DNA of 64,000 bases from Streptomyces sp. SCSIO 75703 (GTDB lineage Bacteria; Actinomycetota; Actinomycetes; Streptomycetales; Streptomycetaceae), in NCBI RefSeq assembly GCF_036607905.1, contig NZ_CP144555.1, positions 4,774,001 through 4,838,000 on the forward strand, written 5' to 3'. Positions 14,568 through 22,513 of this stretch are shown here, piece after piece; position 1 is the stretch's first letter; each line of letters opens with the position of its first letter. A program made the translations under genes and the position numbers. A model generated the notes under the pieces. It ran no database searches. It was not told the DNA's origin and saw nothing but the letters and a program-made list of their open reading frames with translations.

Positions 14568-15317
14568 ATGAGTCTGTTCCGCGACGACGGCATCGTGCTG
14601 CGCACCCAGAAGCTGGGTGAGGCGGACCGGATCATCACCCTGCTCACCCGCGGTCACGGCCGGGTACGCGCCGTGGCGCGGGGGGTGCGCCGCACGAAGT
14701 CGAAGTTCGGGGCGCGGCTGGAGCCGTTCTCCCACGTCGACGTGCAGTTCTTCGCACGGGGCAGCGAGCTGGTCGGGCGGGGGCTGCCGCTGTGCACGCA
14801 GAGCGAGACCATCGCGCCGTACGGCGGTGCCATCGTGACCGACTACGGGCGGTACACCGCCGGGACGGCCATGCTGGAGACCGCCGAGCGCTTCACCGAC
14901 CACGAGGGCGAGCCGGCGGTGCAGCAGTACCTGCTGCTGGTGGGGGCGCTGCGGACGCTGGCCCGGGGCGAGCACGCGCCGGGCCTGGTCCTGGACGCGT
15001 TCCTGCTGCGCTCCCTCGCGGTCAACGGCTACGCGCCGACCTTCGGGGACTGCGCGCGGTGCGGCATGCCGGGCCCGAACCGGTTCTTCTCGGTGGGCTC
15101 GGGCGGCTCCGTCTGCGCGGAGTGCCGGGTGCCCGGCAGCGTCGTACCCTCGCCGCAGGCCCTGGAACTGCTCGGCGCGCTGCTGGCGGGGGACTGGGCG
15201 ACCGCGGACGCGTGCGAGCCGCGGTACGTCAGAGAGGGCAGCGGACTGGTCTCCGCGTACCTCCACTGGCACCTGGAGCGCGGGCTGCGGTCGCTGCGGT
15301 ACGTCGAGAAGTCCTAG
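14568..15317 (+). CDS. recO: DNA repair protein RecO
   Basis: RecO loads RecA onto SSB-coated single-stranded DNA together with RecR in the RecFOR recombination-repair pathway. The 249-residue protein has the N-terminal OB-fold (SLFRDDGIVLRTQKLGEADR, then ITLLTRGHGRVRAVARGVRR), the helical middle, and the zinc site C-x2-C...C-x2-C (CARC near 157-160 and CAEC near 180-183). The start at 14568 (MSLFRDD) was preferred over the ATG three codons earlier because RecO proteins of Streptomyces begin there. It is followed by uppS after 44 bases, the usual actinobacterial order. Confidence 0.95.
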   Translation: MSLFRDDGIVLRTQKLGEADRIITLLTRGHGRVRAVARGVRRTKSKFGARLEPFSHVDVQFFARGSELVGRGLPLCTQSETIAPYGGAIVTDYGRYTAGTAMLETAERFTDHEGEPAVQQYLLLVGALRTLARGEHAPGLVLDAFLLRSLAVNGYAPTFGDCARCGMPGPNRFFSVGSGGSVCAECRVPGSVVPSPQALELLGALLAGDWATADACEPRYVREGSGLVSAYLHWHLERGLRSLRYVEKS

Positions 15318-15361
15318 CAAGGCCCTGGTACACACCCACAGCACGAGGAGACGAGAGACAC

Positions 15362-16192
15362 ATGGCCGTACGCGGGTTCCTGGGGCGGCAGCGCCGCGAG
15401 TACCGGACACCGGAACCGCATCCGTCCGGCGCGCGGCCCCCGCGGCTCGGCGAGCTGGTGCCGGAGCATGTGGCGATCGTCATGGACGGCAACGGGCGCT
15501 GGGCGAAGGACCGGGGGCTGCCGCGCACCGAGGGGCACAAGGTCGGGGCCGAGCGGGTGCTCGACGTGCTCCAGGGCGCGATCGAGATCGGTGTGCGGAA
15601 CGTCTCGCTGTACGCCTTCTCCACGGAGAACTGGAAGCGGTCCCCCGAGGAGGTCCGCTTCCTGATGAACTTCAACCGGGACTTCATCCGCAAGTCGCGC
15701 GACAGCCTCGACGAGCTGGGCGTGCGGGTGCGCTGGGTGGGGCGGATGCCCAAGCTGTGGAAGTCGGTCGCCAAGGAGTTGCAGGTCGCCCAGGAGCAGA
15801 CCGAGGACAACGACCGGCTGACCCTCTACTTCTGCATGAACTACGGCGGCCGGGCGGAGATCGCGGACGCGGCGCAGGCGATCGCCGAGGAGGTGCGGGC
15901 GGGCCGCCTCGACCCGGCCAAGGTCACCGAGAAGACGGTCGCCAAGTACCTGTACTTCCCGGACATGCCGGACGTGGACCTGTTCCTGCGGCCCAGTGGT
16001 GAGCAGCGCACGTCGAACTACCTGCTGTGGCAGAGCGCCTACGCGGAGATGGTGTTCCAGGACGTGCTGTGGCCCGACTTCGACCGGCGGGACCTGTGGC
16101 GCGCGTGCCTGGAGTTCGCCTCCCGGGACCGGCGCTTCGGCGGGGCGATCCCGAACGAGGAACTCCTCGCCATGGAGGGCCGCCTGCCGTAG
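15362..16192 (+). CDS. uppS: Isoprenyl (undecaprenyl-type) diphosphate synthase
   Basis: A cis-prenyltransferase of 276 residues that elongates allylic diphosphates with isopentenyl diphosphate to give the polyprenyl carrier used in cell-wall synthesis. The catalytic Asp/phosphate loop is in HVAIVMDGNGRWAKDRG (about 36-52), SLYAFSTENWKRS is the second conserved region, and LFLRPSGEQRTSNYLLWQ plus AYAEMVF near the C-terminus complete the family signature. Start at 15362 with GAGGAGACGAGAG upstream. A basic N-terminal extension (RQRREYRTPEPHPSG) is normal for Streptomyces. Immediately downstream of recO; ends at a strong bidirectional terminator. Confidence 0.96.
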   Translation: MAVRGFLGRQRREYRTPEPHPSGARPPRLGELVPEHVAIVMDGNGRWAKDRGLPRTEGHKVGAERVLDVLQGAIEIGVRNVSLYAFSTENWKRSPEEVRFLMNFNRDFIRKSRDSLDELGVRVRWVGRMPKLWKSVAKELQVAQEQTEDNDRLTLYFCMNYGGRAEIADAAQAIAEEVRAGRLDPAKVTEKTVAKYLYFPDMPDVDLFLRPSGEQRTSNYLLWQSAYAEMVFQDVLWPDFDRRDLWRACLEFASRDRRFGGAIPNEELLAMEGRLP

Positions 16193-16217
16193 CGGCCGCC
16201 GGCGGGGTGACGCGCGA

Positions 16218-16251
16218 AGGGCCGCGGACGCCGGGCGGCGTCCGCGGCCCT
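16218..16251. terminator. Bidirectional terminator, uppS / zur
   Basis: AGGGCCGCGGACGCC (16218-16232) pairs perfectly with GGCGTCCGCGGCCCT (16237-16251) with a four-base loop, between the convergent ends of uppS and zur. Confidence 0.85.
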
Positions 16252-16267
16252 CGTGGCCGGGGGTGAC

Positions 16268-16696
16268 TCAGGCCGGCGGCGTCGCCTCGGCCGCCGCGCA
16301 CTCGGCGCAGGTGCCGAAGATCTCCACGGTGTGCGCCACGTCGACGAAGCCGTGCTCGGCGGCGACGGCCTCCGCCCACTTCTCCACCACCGGGCCCTCC
16401 ACCTCGACGGCCTTGCCGCAGGTGCGGCAGACGAGGTGGTGGTGATGGTCGTCGGTGGAGCACCGCCGGTAGACGGACTCGCCCTCCGCGGTGCGCAGGA
16501 CGTCGACCTCCCCGGCGTCGGCGAGGGATTGAAGTGTCCGGTAGACCGTGGTGAGCCCCACCGAGTCGCCCTTGTGCTTGAGCATGTCGTGGAGTTCCTG
16601 CGCGCTGCGGAATTCCTCGACCTCTTGGAGAGCCGCCGCCACGGCGGCCCGCTGCCGAGTGGCGCGGCCCTTCACGGGCGGTCCAGCGGTCGTCAC
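16268..16696 (-). CDS. zur: Zinc uptake regulator (Fur family)
   Basis: A 142-residue Fur-family repressor. The winged helix-turn-helix is at residues about 10-75 (VGLTTVYRTLQSLADAGEV is the recognition region). Metal sites: Cys79 with the DDHHHH cluster (82-87) for the regulatory zinc, and CRTC (90-93) plus CAEC (130-133) for the structural zinc. The position directly after znuB and a 7-1-7 palindrome in front of znuA identify it as Zur rather than Fur or Nur. In S. coelicolor Zur represses znuACB, zinc-free ribosomal protein genes and coelibactin synthesis when zinc is sufficient. Starts with GTG 16696 behind GAGGAGG. Confidence 0.93.
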   Translation of the reverse strand: MTTAGPPVKGRATRQRAAVAAALQEVEEFRSAQELHDMLKHKGDSVGLTTVYRTLQSLADAGEVDVLRTAEGESVYRRCSTDDHHHHLVCRTCGKAVEVEGPVVEKWAEAVAAEHGFVDVAHTVEIFGTCAECAAAEATPPA

Positions 16697-16716
16697 GGGG
16701 ATGCCTCCTCACGTCT

Positions 16717-16751
16717 GCACTGCCGGGGCCATTGTGCCAGTCCGGCAGTGC
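16717..16751 (-). terminator. Hairpin between znuB and zur
   Basis: GCACTGCCGG (16717-16726) and CCGGCAGTGC (16742-16751) form a perfect 10-base stem between the znuB stop and the zur start. It may end or attenuate the znuACB transcript so that zur is made at a lower or independent level. Confidence 0.55.
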
Positions 16752-16756
16752 GGAGG

Positions 16757-17659
16757 TCAGATACCGCCCTCCTCGGCGGCCCCCCGGGTGGCGGGGATGC
16801 GGTACTCCGCCGGGTCCCCGGAGCTCTCGGCGCCGGCCCCGGCCCGCGCGCGCCGCCGGGCCAGCGGGGTCGCCAGCGCGGTCAGGGCGATGAAGACGGC
16901 GATGGTCAGCAGCACGATCGTCGCGCCGGGCGGCACGTCCTGGTAGTACGAGGTGACCGTGCCGCCGAGGGTGACGCCGACGCCGATGGCGACGGCGATG
17001 GCGAAGGTGGCGGCGAAGCTGCGGCTGAGCTGCTGGGCGGCGGCGACCGGCACCACCATCAGCGCGGAGACCAGCAGCAGGCCGACGACGCGCATGGCGA
17101 CCGTGACGGTCACGGCGGCCGTGACGGCGGTGAGCAGGTTCAGCGCGCGCACCGGCAGCCCGGTGACCCGGGCGAACTCCTCGTCCTGGCTGACCGCGAA
17201 GAGCTGCCGGCGCAGTCCCAGGGTGACCAGGACCACGAAGGCGGCGAGCACGCAGATCGCGGTCACGTCGGCATCGGAGACGGTCGTCAGGGAGCCGAAG
17301 AGGTACGAGGTCAGGTTGGCGTTGGAGCCGGTCGGGGCGAGGTTGATGAACATCACGCCGCCCGCCATGCCCCCGTAGAAGAGCATGGCGAGGGCGATGT
17401 CGCCGCGGGTCCTGCCGTACCAGCGGATCAGCTCCATGAGGACGGCGCCGAGGACGGAGACCGCGGCGGCCATCCACACGGGGGACCAGGAGAGCAGGAA
17501 GCCGAGGCCGACGCCGGTCATCGCCACGTGGCCGATGCCGTCGCCCATGAGGGCCTGGCGGCGCTGGACGAGGTAGATGCCGATGGCGGGCGCGGTGATG
17601 CCGACCAGGACGGCGGCCAGCAGGGCCCGCTGCATGAAGGCGTAGTTCAGGAGGTCCAT
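16757..17659 (-). CDS. znuB: Zinc ABC transporter permease
   Basis: The 300-residue membrane subunit of the zinc importer, with about eight hydrophobic segments and the ABC-3 family start (LLNYAFMQRALLAAVLVGITAP). The GIYLVQRRQALMGDGIGHVAMTGVGLG region holds the cytoplasmic coupling sequence, read in parts at residues 27-53. It works with ZnuC and ZnuA. Its ATG shares one base with the znuC stop (TGATG at 17659), so translation is coupled. The hydrophilic C-terminus (RRRARAGAGAESS) is cytoplasmic. Confidence 0.93.
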   Translation of the reverse strand: MDLLNYAFMQRALLAAVLVGITAPAIGIYLVQRRQALMGDGIGHVAMTGVGLGFLLSWSPVWMAAAVSVLGAVLMELIRWYGRTRGDIALAMLFYGGMAGGVMFINLAPTGSNANLTSYLFGSLTTVSDADVTAICVLAAFVVLVTLGLRRQLFAVSQDEEFARVTGLPVRALNLLTAVTAAVTVTVAMRVVGLLLVSALMVVPVAAAQQLSRSFAATFAIAVAIGVGVTLGGTVTSYYQDVPPGATIVLLTIAVFIALTALATPLARRRARAGAGAESSGDPAEYRIPATRGAAEEGGI

Positions 17660-18438
17660 CAGCTCAGCAGTCCCGTGCGCATCGGTGCGGTGTCCGCCGG
17701 CTCGTGCGGGTGGACGTGGTCGTGGCCGGGCAGGGCGTGCTGCCCGAGGGCCTCGGGGGGCGGCCCGTCGTGCAGGACGCAGCCGTCGCGCAGGACGACG
17801 GCCCGGTCGATGAGGGGCTCCAGGGGGCCCAGCTCGTGCAGGACGAGCAGGACGGTGGTGCCGGCCCCGACCTGGGCGCGCAGGGTGCGGGCCAGCACCT
17901 CCTGGCTGGCGAGGTCGACGCCCGCCATCGGCTCGTCCATGATCAGCAGTTCGGGTTCGGCGGCGAGCGCGCGGGCGATCAGGACCCGCTGGTGCTGTCC
18001 GCCGGAGAGGGCGTCCACGGAGTCCCTGGCCCGGTCCGCCATGCCGACCAGTTCCAGGGCGCGGCGCACGGCCGCGTGGTCGGCCTTGCGGAGGCGGCCG
18101 AGGCGGGTGCGGGAGAGCCGGCCGGAGGAGACGACCTCGGTGACCGTGGCGGGGACGCCGCCCGCGGCCGTGGTGCGCTGCGGGACGTAGCCGACGCGCG
18201 CCCAGTCGCGGAACCGGCGGCGGGGGACGCCGAAGAGCGCCACCTCCCCGGCGGCGACCGGGACCTGGCCTATGAGGGTGCGCACGGCGGTGGACTTGCC
18301 GGAGCCGTTGGCCCCGAGCAGGGCGACCACCTCGCCGCGGCGCACGGTGAGGTCGATGCCGCGCAGCACCGGGCGGGAGCCCAGGTCGGCGCGGACGCCG
18401 CTCAGGGAGATCACGGCTTCCTTCGTGCGCTCGCTCAT
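17659..18438 (-). CDS. znuC: Zinc ABC transporter ATP-binding protein
   Basis: A 259-residue ATPase subunit. Walker A is LGANGSGKST (41-50), the signature LSGGQHQRVLIARAL and Walker B LLIMDEPMAGVD follow in the usual order, and the C-terminus is His-rich (HALPGHDHVHPHE), possibly binding zinc. ATG 18438 has a GGAGG site and is preferred; an ATG at 18477 that overlaps the znuA stop (ATGA) would add 13 residues and is a fair alternative. It stands between znuA and znuB in one transcription unit. Confidence 0.93.
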   Translation of the reverse strand: MSERTKEAVISLSGVRADLGSRPVLRGIDLTVRRGEVVALLGANGSGKSTAVRTLIGQVPVAAGEVALFGVPRRRFRDWARVGYVPQRTTAAGGVPATVTEVVSSGRLSRTRLGRLRKADHAAVRRALELVGMADRARDSVDALSGGQHQRVLIARALAAEPELLIMDEPMAGVDLASQEVLARTLRAQVGAGTTVLLVLHELGPLEPLIDRAVVLRDGCVLHDGPPPEALGQHALPGHDHVHPHEPADTAPMRTGLLS

Positions 18439-18473
18439 GCGGGCCTCCGGGTCGTCTCGTTCCGGGCGGGGGG

Positions 18474-19463
18474 TCATTTGGCTCCGAGGGCCTTCTGGAG
18501 GGCCGCGAGGTTGGCGTCCATGACCTGGATGTAGTCGTCGCCGCGGGAGGCGTCGGTGATGCCCTCCAGGGGGTCGAGGACGTCGGTCTTCAGCCCGGTG
18601 TCGCGGGCGAGGGTCTTCGCGGTCTTGTCGCTGACCAGCGTCTCGTAGAAGACGGTGGTGACGCCGTCGGCCTTGGCGGTCTCGGAGAGTTCGCGGACCC
18701 GGGCGGCGCTGGGCTCGGACTCCGGGTCGAGGCCGCTGATGGCCTCCTCGGTCAGTCCGTAGCGCTCGGCGAGGTAGCCGAAGGCGGCGTGGGTGGTGAT
18801 GAAGACCTTGGTCTTCGTGTCCTTCAGGCCGGTCTCGAAGCGGGTGTCCAGCTCGCCGAGGCGGGCGACGAGGTCGGCGGTGTTCTTCTCGTAGTCGGCC
18901 GCGTGGTCGGGGTCGGCCTTGCCGAACGCCTTGCCGACGCCCTTGGCGACCTCGGCGTACTTGACCGGGTCGAGCCAGACGTGCGGGTCCTTGCCGCCGT
19001 GGTCGTGGCCGTGGCCGTCGTCGTCCGCGTGCTCGTCGTGCCCGTCGTGGGCGTCGTGCCCGTCGTGACCGGCGGCGTGGTCCTCCAGGGTGGTGAGCGT
19101 GGCCGCGTCGATCTTCGTCGTGATGCCGGACTGGGCGATGGCCTCGTCGACGGAGGGCTGGAGGCCCTTGAGGTAGAGGGCCGCGTCCGAACTTTCGAGC
19201 TGTGCCCGCTGCTTGGCGCTGATCTCCAGGTCGTGCGGCTCCTGGCCGGGCTGCGTCAGACTGGTCACGTTGACGTGATCGCGGCCTATCTGTTCGGCGA
19301 GGAAGGCCATCGGGTAGAACGACGCGACGACGTCGAACTTGTCGGTGTTGCCCGCCTTGCCCGTCGCGGAATCGTCGGTGGAGCAGGCGGAAAGGGTCCC
19401 GAGACCCAGGAGGGCGGTCGCGGTGACCGCTATGCCGGATATGGTGCGTCGTCGTGCGTTCAT
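18474..19463 (-). CDS. znuA: Zinc-binding lipoprotein of ABC transporter
   Basis: The 329-residue extracellular zinc-capture subunit. A type II signal peptide ends in LSAC with lipidated Cys27. The solvent-exposed His/Asp-rich loop typical of ZnuA (HDGHDAHDGHDEHADDD and GHGHDHGG, about residues 118-145) is present, and the flanking segments contain the metal-ligand His residues (e.g. ITTHAAFGYLAERYGL). First gene of znuA-znuC-znuB. Repression by Zur is likely through the operator at 19485-19499, 22 bases upstream of the start. An ATG five codons earlier (19478) is possible but lies closer to the operator. Confidence 0.95.
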   Translation of the reverse strand: MNARRRTISGIAVTATALLGLGTLSACSTDDSATGKAGNTDKFDVVASFYPMAFLAEQIGRDHVNVTSLTQPGQEPHDLEISAKQRAQLESSDAALYLKGLQPSVDEAIAQSGITTKIDAATLTTLEDHAAGHDGHDAHDGHDEHADDDGHGHDHGGKDPHVWLDPVKYAEVAKGVGKAFGKADPDHAADYEKNTADLVARLGELDTRFETGLKDTKTKVFITTHAAFGYLAERYGLTEEAISGLDPESEPSAARVRELSETAKADGVTTVFYETLVSDKTAKTLARDTGLKTDVLDPLEGITDASRGDDYIQVMDANLAALQKALGAK

Positions 19464-19484
19464 GACTCCCATTTTCAACGAAAC

Positions 19485-19499
19485 TGGAAACCGTTGTCA
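19485..19499. promoter_or_regulatory. Zur operator upstream of znuA
   Basis: TGGAAACCGTTGTCA is a 7-1-7 imperfect palindrome that fits the Streptomyces Zur consensus TGAAAATGATTTTCA at 10 of 15 positions, including both outer half-site ends. It lies just upstream of the znuA start and within the divergent znuA-glyS region. Confidence 0.75.
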
Positions 19500-19601
19500 A
19501 CAAGGGGCCGATTTGGTCCGGGGGCCGTCCCCGCCGGTAACCTGGGTCATTCTCTGGAAGCATCTCGCTTCGTCGCCCGTCGTCGTAATGAAGAGAGCAC
19601 C

Positions 19602-20984
19602 GTGGCCGCCGACAAGATCGACACCATCGTCAGCCTGAGCAAGCGCCGTGGCTTCGTATTCCCGTGCAGTGAGATCTACGGCGGACAGCGTGCCGCCTGG
19701 GACTACGGTCCGCTGGGTGTCGAGCTCAAGGAGAACCTGAAGCGCCAGTGGTGGCGCTACATGGTCACCTCGCGCGAGGACGTCGTCGGTATCGACTCGT
19801 CCGTCATCCTTGCCCCCGAGGTGTGGGTGGCCTCCGGCCATGTCGCCACCTTCACCGACCCGCTCACCGAGTGCACCGCCTGCCACAAGCGGTTCCGCGC
19901 GGACCACCTGGAGGAGGCGTACGAGGAGAAGAAGGGCCGCGCCCCCGAGAACGGCCTCGCGGACGTCAACTGCCCCAACTGCGGCAACAAGGGCCAGTTC
20001 ACCGAGCCCAAGCAGTTCTCCGGTCTGCTCTCCACCCACCTCGGCCCCACCCAGGACTCCGGCTCGGTCGCCTACCTGCGCCCCGAGACCGCCCAGGGCA
20101 TCTTCACCAACTTCGCCCAGGTGCAGACCTCTTCGCGCCGCAAGCCGCCCTTCGGCATCGCCCAGATCGGCAAGTCCTTCCGCAACGAGATCACGCCCGG
20201 CAACTTCATCTTCCGGACCCGCGAGTTCGAGCAGATGGAGATGGAGTTCTTCGTCAAGCCGGGCGAGGACGAGGAGTGGCAGGAGTACTGGATGCAGCAG
20301 CGCTGGAACTGGTACACCGGTCTCGGCATGCGCGAGGAGAACATGCGCTGGTTCGAGCACCCGAAGGAGAAGCTCTCCCACTACTCCAAGCGCACCGCCG
20401 ACATCGAGTACCGCTTCCAGTTCGGCGGCAGCGAGTGGGGCGAGCTGGAGGGCGTCGCCAACCGCACCGACTACGACCTCGGCGCCCACTCCAAGGCGTC
20501 CGGCCAGGACCTCTCCTACTTCGACCAGGAGGCCGGCGAGCGCTGGACGCCGTACGTCATCGAGCCGGCGGCCGGTCTCGGCCGGGCGATGCTCGCCTTC
20601 CTGCTCGACGCCTACGTCGAGGACGAGGCGCCCAACGCCAAGGGCAAGCTGGAGAAGCGCGTCGTGCTGCGCCTGGACCACCGCCTCGCGCCGGTGAAGG
20701 TCGCCGTGCTCCCGCTCTCCCGCAACCCGGAGCTGTCGCCGAAGGCCAAGGGCCTCGCCCAGGCCCTGCGCCAGAACTGGAACATCGAGTTCGACGACGC
20801 GGGCGCCATCGGCCGCCGCTACCGCCGCCAGGACGAGATCGGCACCCCGTACTGCGTGACCGTCGACTTCGACACCCTCGAGGACAACGCGGTGACGGTG
20901 CGCGAGCGTGACTCCATGAAGCAGGAGCGCGTGTCGCTGGACCAGATCGAGGGCTACCTGGCCTCGCGTCTGGTCGGCTGCTAG
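19602..20984 (+). CDS. glyS: Glycyl-tRNA synthetase (alpha2 type)
   Basis: A 460-residue class IIa aminoacyl-tRNA synthetase that charges tRNA-Gly. It begins VAADKIDTIVSLSKRRGFVF (GTG 19602) and contains motif 1-type GQRAAWDYGPLGVELK, an inserted zinc-knuckle-like CTACHKRF...CPNCGNKG region (about 87-135), motif 2 FRNEITPGNFIFRTREFEQME, and motif 3 with EPAAGLGRAMLAFLLDA. The C-terminal anticodon-binding domain follows. This is the short homodimeric form used by Actinobacteria. It is divergent from znuA. A T-box was looked for in the 138-base leader and not seen. Confidence 0.96.
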   Translation: MAADKIDTIVSLSKRRGFVFPCSEIYGGQRAAWDYGPLGVELKENLKRQWWRYMVTSREDVVGIDSSVILAPEVWVASGHVATFTDPLTECTACHKRFRADHLEEAYEEKKGRAPENGLADVNCPNCGNKGQFTEPKQFSGLLSTHLGPTQDSGSVAYLRPETAQGIFTNFAQVQTSSRRKPPFGIAQIGKSFRNEITPGNFIFRTREFEQMEMEFFVKPGEDEEWQEYWMQQRWNWYTGLGMREENMRWFEHPKEKLSHYSKRTADIEYRFQFGGSEWGELEGVANRTDYDLGAHSKASGQDLSYFDQEAGERWTPYVIEPAAGLGRAMLAFLLDAYVEDEAPNAKGKLEKRVVLRLDHRLAPVKVAVLPLSRNPELSPKAKGLAQALRQNWNIEFDDAGAIGRRYRRQDEIGTPYCVTVDFDTLEDNAVTVRERDSMKQERVSLDQIEGYLASRLVGC

Positions 20985-20990
20985 GACGCC

Positions 20991-21070
20991 GTCCGGCGGG
21001 GGCCTCGCCGCCCCCGCCGGACGCGGAACGCCGGACGAGCCGTGGTGGCCCGTCCGGCGTTCCGCGTTTT
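20991..21070 (+). terminator. Double hairpin terminator after glyS
   Basis: First stem GTCCGGCGGGGGC (20991-21003) with GCCCCCGCCGGAC (21010-21022). Second stem CGCGGAACGCCGGACG (21022-21037) with CGTCCGGCGTTCCGCG (21051-21066), directly followed by TTTT. The T-run makes it a canonical terminator for glyS. Confidence 0.88.
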
Positions 21071-21115
21071 CGGGCCCCGCGGGCGCCCATGCGGGCGCAC
21101 GGGGGCCCGGGAGGG

Positions 21116-22195
21116 TCAACGGCCCTGGAGGGCCTTGACGTTGTCGCCGAAGGTCCAGTTCTTCGACCCGTCCCAGTTGATCGACCACGTCATGAGGCCC
21201 TTGAGGCTCGTGCCGTAGTGGTTCCACGCCTGCGCGACCTGGGCCGGGGCCATGTGGCCGCCGCCGGCGCCCGGCTGCGCGGGCAGGCCCGGGACCTGCT
21301 TGTCGTAGGGCACCCGGATCGTCGTGCCCTGGATGACCAGGCCCTTGTCCAGGCAGTCGGTCTGCGCGGTGAAGCCCTGCACGGTGCCGGCCGCGTAGGA
21401 GTCGCCGGAGCAGCCGTACATGCTGCCGTTGTAGTACTGCATGTTCAGCCACCACAGGCGGCCGTTGTCCGCGTACTTCTTGATGATCGGCAGGTACGCG
21501 CCCCAGATCGACCCGTAGACCACGCTGCCGCCGGTCACGTACGCGGTCTCCGGGGCCATGGTCAGGCCGAAGCCGGCCGGCATCCGCTCCAGCACGCCGT
21601 CGATGATGCGGATCAGGTTGGCCTGCGAGGGGGAGAGCCGGCCGATGTCGCCCGTGCCGGTCAGCCCGGTCTCGATGTCGATGTCGATGCCGTCGAAGTT
21701 GTACGTCTTCAGGATCGGCACGATCGTCTCGACGAACCGGTCGGCGACGGCGGTGGAGTTGAGGTCGATGCCGGCCGTCGCCCCGCCGATGGAGAGCAGG
21801 ATCGTCTGCCCGGCCGCCTTCGCCGCGCACATCTCCGCCGGGGTCGCCACCTTCACGCCCGCGTCCATCCCGTCCTCCCACAGCGCCGTGCCGTCGGAGC
21901 GGATGACCGGGAAGGCCGCGTTGATCACGTTGTAGCCGTGCTGGGCGATGCGGGAGTCGGTGATCGGGGTCCAGCCGAAGGGCGGGTGGACGCCGTTGGA
22001 GGAGCCGTCCCAGTTCTCCCAGTAGCCCTGGAGGACCTTGCCGGCCGGCTTGGGCTTCAGGGCGCAGGTGTCGGCGGCGGGGGCGGGGGCGGGGGCCGGG
22101 GCGGCCGACGCGGCCGGGGCGGAGGCGAGCGCGAGTGGCGCGAGGACGGCCGCGGTGAGCGCGGCGGCGAGCGAACGGACGGTGCGGCGGACCAT
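21116..22195 (-). CDS. Secreted GH18 chitinase
   Basis: A 359-residue secreted chitinase. The signal peptide (MVRRTVRSLAAALTAAVLAP onward, cleavage after the ASA at about residue 32) is followed by an Ala-Pro linker and a single family 18 catalytic barrel. The active-site motif DGIDIDIE is at 168-175 with catalytic Glu175; LLSIGGAT (133-140) is the upstream SxGG motif. No chitin-binding domain is present. It should cleave chitin to N-acetylglucosamine oligomers outside the cell. The two 12-base repeats 114-146 bases upstream are of the kind found in front of Streptomyces chitinase genes and point to control by DasR/chitin induction. Start 22195 chosen for the good signal peptide. Confidence 0.94.
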   Translation of the reverse strand: MVRRTVRSLAAALTAAVLAPLALASAPAASAAPAPAPAPAADTCALKPKPAGKVLQGYWENWDGSSNGVHPPFGWTPITDSRIAQHGYNVINAAFPVIRSDGTALWEDGMDAGVKVATPAEMCAAKAAGQTILLSIGGATAGIDLNSTAVADRFVETIVPILKTYNFDGIDIDIETGLTGTGDIGRLSPSQANLIRIIDGVLERMPAGFGLTMAPETAYVTGGSVVYGSIWGAYLPIIKKYADNGRLWWLNMQYYNGSMYGCSGDSYAAGTVQGFTAQTDCLDKGLVIQGTTIRVPYDKQVPGLPAQPGAGGGHMAPAQVAQAWNHYGTSLKGLMTWSINWDGSKNWTFGDNVKALQGR

Positions 22196-22308
22196 GCGTG
22201 GCCTCCCGGTGGGGGTGCGGCGAGGAGCGGGGACATGCGGAACCGGCGGTGTGGGGCCGCCGGTTGGTGTCGATGACATGACAGTCGTCGTCGGGGACGA
22301 CAGTGCTC

Positions 22309-22341
22309 TGGTCCAGACCATTCGTCAAGAGGTCTGGACCA
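22309..22341 (-). promoter_or_regulatory. Pair of DasR-type (dre) repeats in chitinase promoter
   Basis: TGGTCCAGACCA (22309-22320) and AGGTCTGGACCA (22330-22341) are two near-identical 12-base elements 9 bases apart; on the minus strand the second reads TGGTCCAGACCT. Such direct repeats are established control sites of chitinase promoters in Streptomyces and coincide with binding sites of the N-acetylglucosamine-responsive regulator DasR. Confidence 0.8.
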
Positions 22342-22452
22342 AAACGATCGAGGAGGGGTGGTGCCGTGATGGACCGGCCGGCATCCGCGCCGAAGGGCGT
22401 CGCGCCTGGCCGCAAGGGGGCGCCCTGCTCCTCGCGGAGGGGGTGGCGGTCG

Positions 22453-22497
22453 TTGACGGATCAAAGACTGACAGAGATGGAAATCTGTCATCTGTCA
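22453..22497 (+). promoter_or_regulatory. Promoter and candidate TetR operator for aldo/keto reductase
   Basis: TTGACG (22453-22458) is a good -35 match. Downstream lies TGACAGA (22469-22475), eight bases, TCTGTCA (22484-22490), a perfect 7-8-7 inverted repeat, immediately followed by another TCTGTCA (22491-22497). The repeats would overlap the -10 region and start site, as expected for a repressor, most simply the TetR protein encoded at 23542. Confidence 0.6.
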
Positions 22498-22513
22498 TGC
22501 GAGGGTGGAGGGC

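Noticed and set aside
19464..19601. T-box riboswitch ahead of glyS
   Set aside because: The leader is too short for a T-box and the conserved T-box sequence is absent.
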